Source: JBLHKE01 sp047619485 | GTDB taxonomy: Bacteria > Verrucomicrobiota > Verrucomicrobiia > Verrucomicrobiales > DEV007 | Direction: 5' to 3' | Length of the DNA stretch: 36,065 nucleotides | NCBI GenBank assembly: GCA_047619485.1 | Contig: JBLHKE010000005.1 | Location: forward strand, 1 to 36,065 | Part shown: positions 12,701 to 27,700 of the stretch, one piece after another | How the letters are laid out: every line of letters starts with the position of its first letter | How positions within the stretch are numbered: position 1 is the stretch's first letter | The notes under the pieces: model-generated | Database searches by the model: none | Told to the model about the DNA's origin: nothing | Seen by the model: only the letters and a program-made list of their open reading frames with translations | Made by a program: the position numbers and the translations under genes

Positions 12701-15700
12701 CTTCGTGGCCGGCGCTGGACGGCTTGTCTACTTCACCGGCATCGAGCGACTGCAGTTGCAAGGCGGAGGTGGTGATGACCAGTTTTACATCCTGAGTTCC
12801 CTCGAATCCCTAGAGATCACGATCCGCGGTGGATCGGGGGACGACACCGTGCACCTCGGTGGCAACGCGCCAGTGCTCCTGTTCGATCCCCCGGAGTTCA
12901 CCTATCAGCCGCCCTCATTTGTGGTGCAGGATCCGGACATTCTGAAGTTCAAGGAGGTCACCGTCCCATCAGCCGCCTATGAATACGTCAAGTCGGGATT
13001 CTGGTTCTTCTCCACATCGGGCGTGAACACGCTCAACAATGAACTCTATTCCTATCTGCAAAAATTAACCACCCTCATCAACAACCCGCTGGCTCGCTTG
13101 GTCGGAATTGGCGATAAGGATGTGTTAGACGATTCCCTGGCCTTGTTCGCTCAGGAAACAAATGTTTCGGTCAACAGGTGGAGCGGCGGATTCTTGGGGC
13201 TGCTTCACTACACGCGCGTCCGCTACACCTTGCCTGAGCTGACTTTCCAGGTGGCCTACACTGAGACCCCACCCGCGCGGACAGTGACCCCGGCGGCTAC
13301 CAAGGTCGATCCACCGGCTTTCGTGTTCGATGCGGAAGCGCTCTACGACGTGTCCGGAATCCAGGGCAGGCTGATCCTGGATGGCGGCATTGAAGGGAGC
13401 GGTGGTGACCAAGTCATCGTCCACAACCAGGACGGGACATCGACGAGCGGATCGCTGACCACCAACACCGTGCCAGTCAGATCGGGAGAATCGTTCCAAG
13501 AATACACTCTCGGCAGCGAGACGATCTACGTGGCGCTCAGCGATGAGTTCGTGGAGGATCCGAGTCGACCATTCATCGGCGCCCAAATTGTGAACGGTGT
13601 CGCCACCGTCACGGAGATCGCCTCCGATGACATCTACGAGATGGACCAAGTTCCAAATGGAGCGGTGCCGAAGGTGGTGGACGGCCAAGTGGACGGCTCT
13701 GTCGAGGAATTCTTCCAGCGCTCTTCAGTGAACAACTTGCGCCATACGCCGCTGCTGGGAGGCGTGTTCGAGGTCCATGTCAACAACTCCCCGACTGCGC
13801 TGGCAGCGAGCAATTACACGCTCGATGGCCAGACCTTGACGTTCCCAGGCAACGCGTTCTACAACAAGGTGGTCGTGACCTATCAGACCACGGGGCCGGT
13901 CCTCAATGCCTCGGGAGAATCGCAGCTCATCGATGGCGAGGTGAGCGTGTTCACGACCCTGTTCCAGCAGGAATTCCTGACCAACCGCTACGGTGAGTAT
14001 GTCGGCGAAACCGGTGCGCTTACCCCCGATTCACCGGTTCCAGCTGAACGCAGTTACGACAGCCTGACCGGCCTCGGCATCGGCACGGGACTGGGGACTG
14101 ACGGGAACCCGTTTGACGGCATCGAGTATGGCGGTTTCGAATCCATCGAGCTGCGCTTGAACGAGACCACTGCCGATGTCTTCGACGTGGTGCAAACCCA
14201 TGAAGGTTCGACGATCCTGGTGCTTGGCGGAGGCGCGGACGTGGTAAATCTCTCCGGCATGACAGGCCCGCTCACGGTGCTGGGCGGAGCTGGCGATGAC
14301 AAACTCTACATCCAGGATCCCGACTTGCTGGACGGCCTTGGGGATCGACTGATCTTCGATGGTGACGCGAACATTCGCGAGGATCAGGAAACAGTTGCCT
14401 ACGACCCAGACCTCCACGATCTCGCGCTGGCCGAAGCGCCCTTCGTGTTCATCGAATCCGAGCCGAACTTGACCGCCTCCGATGCTGCTGGGAACCCCTT
14501 CCCATACGCGGCCCAGGGGAAGGACAGAATTCTGATCAAGGCCAACGACCCCGACGTCGCTGGCACGCAAGAGATCCTCTGGGTCTATGCGGTCTCCCTG
14601 AATCCCAACGGCACCATAATTGAGGACCTCGTGCAGGAACGCGGAGTACAAGAGTACGGGATTCAGGAGCGGGGCGTGCAGGCCACCACGAATGGGGCTC
14701 TGCTCTATTACGATGAAAATGGCTCGGAGACCACCGCCCGTGGTAGTGGTAATCCACCGGTCATCATTCCTGACGCGAACGGCGCACTGGTCTATCTGGA
14801 CGCGGAAGGAAATCGGACGTTCAAAGCAACTGTAGCCGCTGTGCAGGCGCTCGATCTGGAACCAAGCTTTTCGCACCAGATCGTGCTCACCCAGCCCCTG
14901 AACAACGTCGTCAAAGTCACGGTGGCCGGAGAGAACGCTGGGTTTCGTGTCAACCAGGACGCAAACAGCATCATCTTAAATACCAGGGTCTCGAACCGTT
15001 CGACGGTGGTCATCGAATACATCGCAGAGGCCGCTCCGTCAATCCTGACGGTGAAGTCCGATACCTCTGGTGCACAGCTGGTCTGGCTGGATCCCGCAGG
15101 TCGGAAATCGTTCACACCGACCACCCAGGTTACCGAATTCATTCGAGTGCAGGGAGGCTACCTCGAGCTGCTGCTGAAACGCCCCTTTAGCCAGATCGTC
15201 AGGATCGAGGAAGACGGGAGATTCATCTCACCAACGACCTACACGGCACGGCCGAACAAACCGAGCGTGCGGTTCGACATCGGGTTCACAAGCGAGCATG
15301 AAATCAAGATCATCTACACCGTCGATGCGCTGAAATCTTACGTGAATCCCGATCCGGTCAACATCCCGGCTGCCGACGTCGTCGCTGTCTCCGGTGGTTA
15401 CGAAAACTCGGTACCTCCCGTCCCTGCCGGGCTGCCGCTCTGGTTCGACCGGGCTGGCAACAAGGTGACCGGCGGCCCCGGACTGACCTTGCCGTCCTTC
15501 CTCCCGGTCAACCGCAGCCACCTGGTCAAGTTTACCCGCAATGTCGATATCTATGACGGCGTCTCTGTCGGCAACGATCAGATCTTCTTGGGCACGGCGG
15601 GTTCGCCATCCTCGGTGGCGTTCGACGGCGTCTTTGAAGGTTACTATGCCCCGGTTGACCAGTTCGATCTCGACGGCAAACCGATCTATCACCCGGGTGT

Positions 15701-18700
15701 CAGCGGCCCCGATGCCGCCCTCTACTTCGGCGGGGAAGCCGCAGTAAACACGCGGGGCGAAGCCCTCGTTCACGCGGATGGCGACCCCGTCTACGACCTG
15801 CTCAACAGCTCGCGGCTGTTCGAATTCTCGATGCTGTCCGCGTCGCTGGTGCTAGACCTAGCTGGTGCCGCCGCCCTAGATCGGTGGGGGGACGGATCCG
15901 CGCTCGACCTGCCGGCAAATACACAGATCCGAGTGACCATTTTCGACACCGTCCGCGCGCTCACCTTTGCGGATACCCAAGTGAGCACAGGCGAATTGAC
16001 GCTCAATCCTGGCAATAACCGGATTACCTTGAACGCCTCTGCCGCGGCGCAGAAGTTGTTCACGGGGAATGTGCAGGTGCTAGTGACCGTGTTGAACCCA
16101 GTCCTCGATGTGAACGGTGCCGCCATTCTGCACGAAGCGGACGACCCGGTGAAGCGATTTCGCTACGAACCCGTCCTGCATCGCGAAGGGGATGAAGTAC
16201 TCTACCTGGGCGGAGAGCAGTTCCTGGAAGAAGCCAGGCTTGAGGAGTTCTTTGGGGTTTCGCTGAGCACCAGCACCTCACTCAACGTCGCCGATCTCAA
16301 CTTCGTCTCAGGCGACCTGCCAGGATCTGATGTCGCATCGGTGACAATTCATGACGGCGAGAAGGCTAGGCAGCTCTTGTCGAGTGAGTTCCTGATCAGC
16401 GGATCAACCATCAGCTTTACCGGGCTGGAGGCAGCGACCTTAGATTGGATTGCCACTGCCAATAGCCTCCTGAGCGTCGAGGTCCGGGCGGCGGCCAAGG
16501 TCTTCAACGCAAACGGGACGAGGCTGCTTCATCCCGGGGGACAAGCCGTCCTACACGAGCGGCGGGAGTTAATTGTCGATGCTGAAGGAATGCTGCAATA
16601 CCACACTCCAGAAGCGCGCATCGACACCTTCGTTGGGCTGAACGAACCGAACGCCTCGCTAGAACTCCCACTCAGCGGCGGGGTCGTAGCCGGGAGCCTG
16701 GTGGTGAAACACCGGAACTTACCATTGGTTGAAGGGGACGATTACACTTTCGAGGCCAGCACTAGCACGATCATCCTGCTGGGCAGCGGATACACGGCGG
16801 TCGAAGCCACCTACACGGGATTCGCAGCGAGGCTGTATTTCGGTGATGAACTGATCACCAGCGGCCAGCCAGTCGTCAAGGCGAATGGCGAGTTGGATTA
16901 CTACGAATCTGAGGACGCCCTAACTAGAACGCTGAAGACCTATACCGACAATCCCGACGACCCGGGGATCGGGACGACCACGGTGTTAAACCAGAACTCG
17001 AAGGGAGTGCAGCGTGTTCACAAGCGCGGTGAAAAGGTCTACGACAACAATGGCAACCTGCAGTTCTATTCCGACGGCGAACTCGAGCGCTATCTCGGCA
17101 ATGAACGCGAGACCTTCTTCGGTGGAGAAATCGTTCTGTTCACTGACGCAGACCCGCTTCAGTCCCCGCAGTTGTTCTACAGCCTCAGCCAATCCGCTTC
17201 CCTAGGCCAGACCGATTTCGTCGGCATCGAATCCGTAGAGCTCAACCTCAGCACGAATCCAGATGTCTTCACCCTCTCCTCCCCTTACCCAGGACACCTG
17301 ATCCTGAACACCTACGGCGGCGATGACACCATCAGCGTCCAGGGCACGATCGGCTCTACCATTATCAATGCCGGCGATGACAACGATATCATCAACCTCT
17401 CGTCCGACGGTACCGGCGTCACTGGCGACCTCCGCGGTATCCTTGGGTTTCTGGACATCGACGGCGGTGCTGGCAGCAACCAGCTGAACCTCGGCAACCG
17501 CAACGAGCCCTTGAGCAAGACGGTAACGTTCTCGGCCGATGCGGGTATCAGTCGAATTGCCGGCTACACGAGCTCACGCATCGAATACCGCGCCACGGGT
17601 GGCAATTTCAATACCAGCCCGACGAACACCGGCGTCACCATCAACGGCGGCGGCGGCGGCAACGTATACAACTTCAAGAGCACCTTCTCGACCACCGATA
17701 TCAGCATCAATGCCGGCAGCGGAGGCGATACCACCAACGTGCATAACGACTCCATGGTGGTCGATTCGATCGGGGGCTACATCATTATCAACGGCGAAGG
17801 GCAGAGCTCAGGCACGGACCAGCTGAACATCGACGACAGCGGCGACTCATTCGCCAACACCGGCTTGCTGACAGATGAGACCATCACCGGCCTGGGGATG
17901 GGCGGCAGCATCACCTACGGCACCATCGAAAGCCTGAACATCCACTTGGGCTCCAACGTGGACACCTTCACTATCGATAGCACACGCGCCGATGTGATCA
18001 CCAATGTGAACGGCAACGACGGTGGCGACATCATCAACGTGCACACGACTGGCGGCACAACGACAATCACCGGTGGAAATGGGATCGACACAATCAATGT
18101 CGGCAGCCTCGCCGATGGCAGTCCATCAAACCCCAACAACAACGGCGGCGGCGGCACGCTCGATGGCATCGCCGCCCTGCTGACGATCAACGACGGCGAT
18201 GTGCTCAACGTAGATGACACCGGAGACAGCAAAAAGAACACGGGGATTCTGACGAACAGCCGTCTCACCGGTCTCGGCATGGCCGCCGACGCCCTGGCCC
18301 TCGGCATCGAATACCACAACATCAGCGAGTTGAATATCGGCCTCGGCACGAACGTCGACACCTTCACCATCGAGAGTTCGCTCGCCGGCGCTGCCACCAG
18401 CGTGGACGGCAATGGCGGCGACGATATCATTAACGTCAAGACGATCAGCGGCCCGACCACGGTCAACGGCGGCGACGCCGATGATTCCATCAATGTCGGC
18501 AGTCAGGCCGCCGGCGTATCCGGTGACGTTGCCAACAATTCCGGCGGCACTGCCGACGGTATTTCCGACCTACTCACGGTTCACGGTGGTGACCCCGCCA
18601 GCGGAATCGGCGACCGCCTGATCGTGGACGACATCGCCGATACGACTGGCGACGAAGGCGAGCTTACTGAAACGCTCCTGGATGGCATCTTCGGCGCAGG

Positions 18701-21700
18701 CGGTTCGATCTCCTACCACACCCTGGAAAGTCTGACCGTCAATCTAGGCAGCGGTGGTGACACCTTCGACGTGCTCGGCACCCATGGCAGCATTACCAGA
18801 ATCGCAACCGCAGCAGGAAACGACACGGTGGCCATCGAGCACGTTGCCGGACCGACTACGGTGGATACTGGCGCCGGCGACGACCGGGTGGATGTCGGCG
18901 ACAAAGCCAGCAGCGCGGATCCATTCAACAGCGTCCTCGAGGGCGTGGTCGATGCGGCCTTGTCGGTAAGGGGCGCGGATGGTGCTCCAGCCCCATTCGC
19001 TCTAGACTTCATAGTCGATTCGATCTCGTATCTCAGCCTCTTCGATCCCGGCATCACCGAGCGAATCTTCGATATCGCGAGCCAAGGAGCGCCCGGCTTG
19101 TCTCTAGATCAGGCATGGGAGATCAAGTTGGATCAGGAAACTTACTCCTATGAACCGGACGGCGACGACGAGCTGGCGGACATTGCTACGGCACTCGCCG
19201 CGCAGATCGCTAACGAGCCCTGGTTCAGCGCCACCGCGGACGGCACTACCATCACCATCACCAAAGTGGGCGAGGCCGACAGGTTGAACGTCTTCGACGG
19301 CGCCGATACAACACCGAATTCGGGAACCCTAGGTGGCTCGTCAATCAGCGGGCTGGGGATCCCCGATGGAAATTTCACCTACGACGGCTTCGAAACACTG
19401 CTGCTGAACTTGGCCAACCAGCGCGACGATCTGTTCGTCCAGTCGACACACAGCGGCCAGACCACCATCGACGCTGCTGGCGGTGACGATACGGTCCGCA
19501 TCCAGAACACCAGCGGGCCAACCTTGATCAAACTCGGCGGCGGCAATGATCTCGTGCAGGTGAATTACAATCGAAATGGCACGCAGACCAATACTGACGG
19601 GATCGGCGAGTTGCTGACTCTCGACGGGGAGGGTGACAGCGACCGCTTTGAAATCGGGCTCTCCGGAACCGGTTCCTCCGTCATCGACATCTTCGATACG
19701 GCGCCCATCAGCGATACCGGAATCGACGTCCTCAACATATTCGGCACGCCGAAAGCAGACTTCTTCCTGTTCCGCGCCAACAACCTCGCCGATCATGGTT
19801 CGCCCGAGCGGATCGGCATCATCTCCGCCGTGGAACTCGACGCGAACCGGGAACCGCTCGAGAATGGGAGCGTCGAACGGATCAACTACCGGAGCGGACT
19901 GGAGGGCGGCATCCGCGTCTTCGGTCGCGACGGGGACGACACCTTCATCCTAGATGATACATTTGCTTCCCTGAACCTGTTCGGCGACCGAGGGCAGGAT
20001 CGGTTCCAAGTCGGCCAGATCTTCGCGTCGCCGCGCGACGGCACGAACCCGGATCACGGGCTAGCGGCGGACGAATACTTCGATACGACACTAGTCACCC
20101 AAGGATACCTGAGCAACGGGATCAGCCACACCTCTTCGCTTTACGGCGGTCCGGGTAACGATAGCTTTACCGTCTACCGCAACCGCGCCGAACTGTTCCT
20201 GTTCGGCGAGGAGGACGACGACTCGTTCCGGGTTCGCGCTTTCGTCAAGGTCAATCCCGACGATCCCAAGGCTCCCTACACGAACATCAATGGCGGCCAG
20301 GGCGCCGACTTCATCGCCTTCACCGTCAACGCGCCGGTGCGCATCGAGGGTGGCGACGGTTTCGACACCATCACCGTGATCGGCACCGAATTCGGCGACG
20401 ATTTCGTGGTGACCGAGAACGGGGTGTTCGGCGGCGGGCTCTTCATCACCTACGCGGGCATCGAGAAGGTCAATGTCGATGCACTGGAGGGCAACGACAC
20501 CTTCTTCATTGTCAGCACTAGCGAGAACGTGGTGGTCGAGCTCATCGGCGGCCTCGGGAGCGATACATTCAACGTATCGGGTGGCAGTGATGGCGAGCCG
20601 ATCACCGTGGTCAGCAACGGCCTCGAAGGTCATACCGGCCTGATCGAGCATGCACTATCGAGCGGAGACGGGAACTATCATAACGTCTTCGTCGAAAATC
20701 TCACTGTCAGTGTCGTGGACAACGACGAGGCAGGAATCGTTGTCGACCTGCCCGGAGGTCTGATCCGGGTATTCGAACAGGTACACGTGCCCGAATCCGC
20801 GGGGGCGAGCCTGATCCAGTCGAGCTACACCATCGTGCTGACCCGCTCCCCGCGTGAGACGGTGCGAGTGACAGCCGCGCCGGTGGGATTGTCCGAGAGC
20901 ACAGTGGCTGCCGGTGGCAAGAATCTGTTGCTCAGCTCCGGGATCGACCTACAAGAAGCCGCGTCCGCGCCCAGCTCTGAGCTCGGGACTACTCTCTTCT
21001 TCGACCGGACCAACTGGTTCATCCCGCAGACGATCGTCGTCTCGGCCCACCGGGAAGATGGAGTGGACGACGATTTCCTGGCCCAGGGTCGGCGCTCCGC
21101 GATCATCCAGCACACCGTGGTTGAAGGAGTCAGTGCCGACGACCGCGGCGATTACGATAATCTCGCCATCCTGAGCGTGGTCGTTGATGTCATCGATGAT
21201 GACACAGCCGATGTCCTGATCGTCCAAGGCCAGGATGAAACACTTGTCTCGGAGAACGCGTCTGGAGATTTGCCTGCAACGGATGGATACCAGGTGGTAC
21301 TGACGAAGGCGCCGACCGGTCCAGTCACCCTTACTTTGGGAGCCGGAGATGCGCAGATCCGGCGGTTCGAGGATCTCACCAGTGACGCGGTAACGATCAT
21401 CGACGCGAACAACGCCCAGGTCGACCCGAGCTCCTTCGCGGACCGCGCCACCTACTGGATCACCATCCGGGACGCCTCGGGGGCGGAGATCGGTGCGGTG
21501 AGCCGGCCCATTTCGGGAACGGATCAGCATTCGCTCATCCTGTCCGAGCTCGCCCAATCGATCACCGATAACCTTAGCGACTTCAGCGCGCTCGTGTCGG
21601 GAGGGCTCATCGAGATCAACTCGGCGACTACCAACAACTTCACCGTAGAATTCACCCGCTTGGACCCACTCGGCGGACAGGTATTAACCTTCGATCAGAG

Positions 21701-24700
21701 TAACTGGTCGGATCCTCAGACCGTCACGGTAACTGCCGTCGATGATTCGCTGAGGGAGGGAGTCCACTACGACCGCATCACGCACCAGATTCTCGACTCA
21801 ACCTCGCTAGAGAACTTCCTTGACCTCGACCTGGGTGATGCTCTGAGCCAGCTGATCCTCGCGATCAATAGTGATACTAGTGCCGGATATACGGCCGAGA
21901 TCACGCCGGACGGTGACGACTATTTGTTAACCATTAGCGGCCCGGCGTTTGATCCCTTTATCGCGAAGGTCGAGAATCTCACGAGCTTGCTCGTCTCGGA
22001 TGGCGCGGACGGAGCACAGCGGGTCATCATTGAGGAATTCATTCCGGGGACCTACCGTTTGATCCTGAAGGATGCTGAGGGCGTTGAACTACACGCCATT
22101 AGCAGGCGTGTGAACAGTGGCGATGATTCGGCCACGATCCGCTCCGCACTGCAATCCGAGATCGACCAGTTGTCCAACTTCTCCGTCCCACCCGTCGTTG
22201 GGGACGTGATCCTGATCAGCTCGACGCTGGCCGGGTTCTCAGTCGAGATTGAGCGCATTAGCACCTTGGCCGACGAACCTGCCGGAAACATCGACCCGGC
22301 GAGCATCACCAAGGAACTGAGCGCCTATGCCAACGGCACTCTCACCTTGATCAATCCGAATAAAGCGGTGGACATGACTAGCCTGTCGGACGGCACCTAC
22401 CAGATCTCAATCAAGAGTACGGCAGCGAGTCCGCTGATCCTGGGCACAGCAAGCGAGACACTGACAGCTGCCAATACCGCGGAAGATGTCAGCAACTCGC
22501 TGGCCACCCAGATCAACGATATCGATGACTTCGCCGCGGTCATTGTCGGAGGCTCGCTGATCATTTCCAATTCCAAGGGCGTCGATTTCACGGTCGAAAT
22601 TTCCGAGACTCTCGATGGCTCTCCGTCGCCCACCCGACTGCTGGACTCCGTTTCCGAATTCATCAGCGAAGGGGATCTCTGGGCGATCAAGCTAAACAAC
22701 AAGACCTTCGTCTATGCTGCCACGGTCGGGGACTCCACCCTAGAGCACATTAAGATCGGCCTGGCGACGGTGATCAACATTGACCCGGGATTCCGGGCTC
22801 TCGTGCGAGATGCCGACGGAAGTCTATTCGTCGTGGGAGTGAGAGGGTTCTCAGTATCGGGAGTCGACGACGGCAAGGCTGCATTCAGCGGTATCGCAAC
22901 CACCGACGCCTACGATGCTTTGACCATCACCCTAGCCGGAACTCCCGCGACCTGGGAGTTTTCTCTGAACGGGCTGGATTACTCCGGCAGTGACCGGAGC
23001 ACGCTCGCCAGCGCTATCAACCAAGATCCGACCTTGTCCGCAGTCGTCGATGAGGATGACACCATCCGGGTGGTCGGAATCGGCTTCTCAGCGTTCTCGA
23101 CCGATCCCGAGGTCGCGTTCGACGGGACACCGACAACCGATCTCGCAATCGCGATCCGGATCCGACTGGACGGCACCATCGAACCGGAACTCGGCGACTT
23201 GTGGAATATCACGCTCAATGGGCAGGACTATTTCAGCGTAGCCGGTGGTAAGAGCATTCTGCCGCCAGGCGTGATCGATGTGCGCATCACCGACGACGAT
23301 GCTCCCGGAGTCCTGATCATTGAGTCTGGCGGAGACACCAATGTCACCGAGCCAACGGTTAGCGTGGTCCTGGGTAACGGGGTCATCACGTCGGTTCCGG
23401 TCTCTGCGATCGACTCCACGCTGTTGATCAAGGCGGGTGAAAATGAACAACAGGTCGCGCTCGGGACTGATGTCGGCTTCGACTATGCCTACGCCATCAC
23501 TATCAAGGATGGTGCCAATGTTATCGGCCTCGTATCGGCCCGGGTCGCTGGTGGGACAGTCATCACCATCGATCCCCTGCCCCTCGCCGTATCGACGGCC
23601 GGATATTTCGCCAACGCGGCAACGGATTCATTGATTTTCGACCACACCGATTCCGGCCAACTGTTCACCTTGACCGTGGTTGAGACTCAATTCTCTATCC
23701 TTGAAACCACAAAGCACTGGGACGGCAGCGTCTGGGAGGTCGATCTCGGCGACCTGGTTCTAGGCATGCCTTACACTATTGTCTTGGATGGCACTTCCAC
23801 TGCTTCGGCAAGCGACGATTTCACAAGCTTGAAGACTCAGATTGACGGGTTCGATGGCTTCACCGCCGATCTAAACGGAAACATTTTAACGATTACCAAG
23901 GGCGACGCAACCCCGTTCAACGTCAAAGCGACGCGGCAGAGCCCCCAGACCGACATCACCTCAAGCAGCGTGGAAACCGATGACGTCCGTCACCGGATCG
24001 TGTCACTCTCGCCGGACATCTTCATCTCCTCTACGCCTAGCCCTCTCGCCTTTAACACCGCCTACCTATCGATTACAACTGACATCGGAACTGATCCAAT
24101 CTTGGCCATCCAGATCGACGGCAACAAAATCTCCGGAACAGCGAGCGAACTCATTGGCAGAATCACGGCGGCAGGATTGGTGGGAGAGACTGGACAATTC
24201 GTCCGATTCACTGGCGACTTTGGCGTGCAGCCACTACTAGAAAGTGAAGGTAATGATTCGTTCTTCTCTGCGCAGAACCTGGATCTGGGTAAGTGGGACA
24301 CCATCGAAGATGAGGAGGTAGTCGACGCGACCGTCCCCCACCTGACGGTGAATGCGACCGGCAACGGTGAGCTAGATTACTTCTCCTTCACCATCACTGA
24401 GGCCATGTGGGACAATGCACAGGGCAGCAACACGTTCGGAGAAGCGCCGCTTACGGTTGCGATCCAGGCGACTTTCGACATCGACCACGGTTTCGAAGCA
24501 GGTGATGATTTCTGGGGCAGCAGATTCCGCCTGTTCGACGAAAGCGAACAACTACTGCTGGAGGCGATCGGATCAACGGAGATCGATCTTGGAAGCAACT
24601 CCACCTCGGACGGGTTCCTCGAGTTTGTGTTCACGATCACCTCCGAGGAACAGAAAGCGGACAAGACCTATTTCCTCGAGGTTTCGAGAGCCGATGGTAG

Positions 24701-27700
24701 CGGCCTGCCGGTCGGAGTTGATTACGACCTCCGAGTTTCGATCGATGAGCACCCGGTGGATAATTTCGTATTCGGCCCCGATCCGCTTTACGAGGACGAG
24801 ACCGCACAGGATCCCGGTGGGGATGTCACTGGGCTAACCCAGGGGATCAATTCGGACACTTACTACTTCGACTCATTCGACGCCAACGTTGGCAATGAGG
24901 AGTTCACGGGGATCGATGGGTTCACTGGCATTTTTGATTCCAACACCCCGTACATCCGCATCCAGGGGACCGGTGACGGCACCTTCGATCTCTACGAATT
25001 CACCATCACCGACGACATGCTTGCCTCAACTCCGGTCGAGACCGAGATCATTGGGGGCGGAAACACGGTTGAGGATGGATCCACGTTCTTTACCTTCATC
25101 GACCTTGGGCTCAACGGCCGGGTTTCGGAAGGCGACCTGTGGACGCTCGGACTCCGCTATAGCGACTACCAATACCGTGCCGATGCGGATGACACCCTGG
25201 CGGATGTCGCCGAGGGACTCAAGGCGCTGCTCGAGAACGACGAGGGCTCGCGCCTGACCATCGTCACGGATGACCTGGTTTCAGCTATACCTGGCGGCCA
25301 ACGCCTGACACTCGCCGATCTGGATATCGCCACCTACCGGGTCGTGCTCAAGGACGCAAGCGACAACGTGATCGGCACGGTTGCCTCCGGCATCGGCAGC
25401 AGTGGCGGAGACCCCGCCGGCGATCTGGAGACCCTGTTCGGCGACAGTGCGTTCTCGGACTTCACGATCGTGAATGAGGGAACCTCACTCGCCATCACCT
25501 CTACCGCGATCTCCAATTTCAGCTTGGTGGTCGAGAAACATCGCTACGTGGTCACCGTCACCGACGACAACCATCTGCAGATCGAGGACCCGCGCGGCTT
25601 CAACATCAAGGGACTGAACACCGATGGGCTGACTCAGCTGGTGAACTCTGCCGGGCAAATCGAGCGCTCCACGACCGCCGAACAGACCAATGGCAACCAT
25701 ATCCACTTCGCCACAGTCGATGTCACGTTCGATGTCACGGCCGACAAGCCGGTCAGGAATGGCGAGATCTGGTCGCTAACCATCGACGGCGTGCAGTTGG
25801 CGAATTTTGAGGCGGGCGCCGATGGAATACTGCCGAGCGTAATCGTCAGTCACTTTGCCACCGAGATCCAGAGCAAGCTGGACGATGTCAATGACCACGA
25901 TCTGGTGAATATTGCGTCGGTCATTGATATGGGTGGTTTCCTAACCCTTACCGCGGTCGACCCCGATCCGAGCCCGATCATCGGGTTCACGCTCGCAGCC
26001 TCCGTTAGCGGCGCGAATCCGGCCGGTTCAGTGTTGCTGAAGGGAACACCCATCGAGTCCGAGATCGATCAGGTTGACTACGCCGAAGTGAGTTACAGAA
26101 TTGCCGATGCCGACGTTCGGCGGGGCGAAGCATGGTCGTTCGATCTCGACGGGTTTTCCTACGGTGAAACGGTGGAACTTGGAGAAGCCGGGGACGCCGA
26201 TTTGTGGGTGGCCTCACTGATGAGTCAGATCGACGGTCATTCGGCAGCAGCAAGCCGCGGGTTCGTCGTCACGGTCGCTGGAGACACATTGACGATCACG
26301 CGGACTACCGGCGACGGGCTCTTCACCGCCACCGCGATGAGCGTCACGGCATCGGGGAGTGGCACGCCGGATCCCGCCGCCAGCTTGCTCAGCAAGAAAA
26401 TCACCATCGGCCAGACCTACAACGAGGGCGACTTGTGGACGGTCACGGTAAGGAACGGCAGCGGCCAGGTCATCGGCTCCGGCAGCCACCCCGTCGGCAC
26501 GGGCGAGAACACCGCTCATATTGCGGGCGCGCTTGCCGCCAGTCTGCGCAGCGACGGCCCAGTCAACGCCGCGTTCCATGTTGCCGCCGACGCATCGGAC
26601 ATCTCGTTCACCCGGCTGACTAGTCCATCCACCGTCGATTTCAGTATCGAGGTGCAGGTCGCTCCCGTGGTGACCTTGATCGCGATCGAGGGACGCAAAG
26701 TCAGCTTCAACCGATCCATTGACAACGGCGATGTGTGGACCGTGACACTCAATGACAACAGCACCCCAATCGCAAACGCCTCCTGGTCTGTGACGATCGG
26801 CAGCTCGCAAACCATCGCCGGCAGTATCGAGGCCGTGGATAGCGCAGCAAAAGTCGCAGCCTATTTCGCCGAGCAAATCAATATCCGCGGCGACTTCACC
26901 GCACGTGTCTCGAGCATCGATGTTCTGGTCGCGTCCCTTGACGACCTCGTAGATCTCGAGATCGAAGTGAGCATCGATCCGGGAATCGTGCAGACGCCGC
27001 TGGCGATCACCGACCTGATGATCGCTGATGGTGACTACGATGCCAACGCGACCTACTCCGTGAAAATCGGTGCGGAGACGATCGTGCCGCCGATCCAATC
27101 GGGCGCGGATGCGGATGCACTACGGGCGGCTCTAGTTAGCGCGATCGAAGCACATTTGGATTACAGCGCGATGATTTTGCCCAACAACGACATCCGCATC
27201 ATCAAGGTGGTAGATGGCACGCCGATGGGCACCGTCGAGGTCATCAAGACTGTCGTGGAGACCGATATCACCGTCATGAACGCGACCGCAGTGACCGCAC
27301 CCTCGACCTATGAGGGATCCATCGAATTCGTGAACTATGCCGCGAACGTAGACTATGTGATCTCGGCATCGGTAGGCGGCACGACGGTGGTCGAAGGAAC
27401 CTTTTCCTCAACGAATGCGAGCCAGGCCACCATCCTCGAAGAGCTGATCAGGAGCTTCAATGCAGACGCAACTTCCAAGGGCGCCGACATCATGGCAAGT
27501 GGTGATCCAACCAACACAACCGCGACTAGCCTGAATCTGCTGAGCTCGACCAACTACACATTCACGGCGACGCGCACGAGTGGAATGACGGTGACGACGG
27601 ATCTCGACAATGTCACGGCGACCGAGGTGCCTGGCCCCACTACCCATGAGGGCTCCGTTGACTTCACATCTTATACGGAGGGAGTTCTCTATACGATCTC

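Noticed and set aside
14031..14876. 281-codon open frame on the minus strand
   Set aside because: Opposite RTX-like block 4 and the VQERG tandem repeat of the plus frame. No start context or motif supports it.
26214..27098. 294-codon open frame on the minus strand
   Set aside because: Antisense to clean C modules ('EGDLWTVTVRNG', 'NGDVWTVTLND'). Codon periodicity favours the plus frame, and the minus product resembles no protein.
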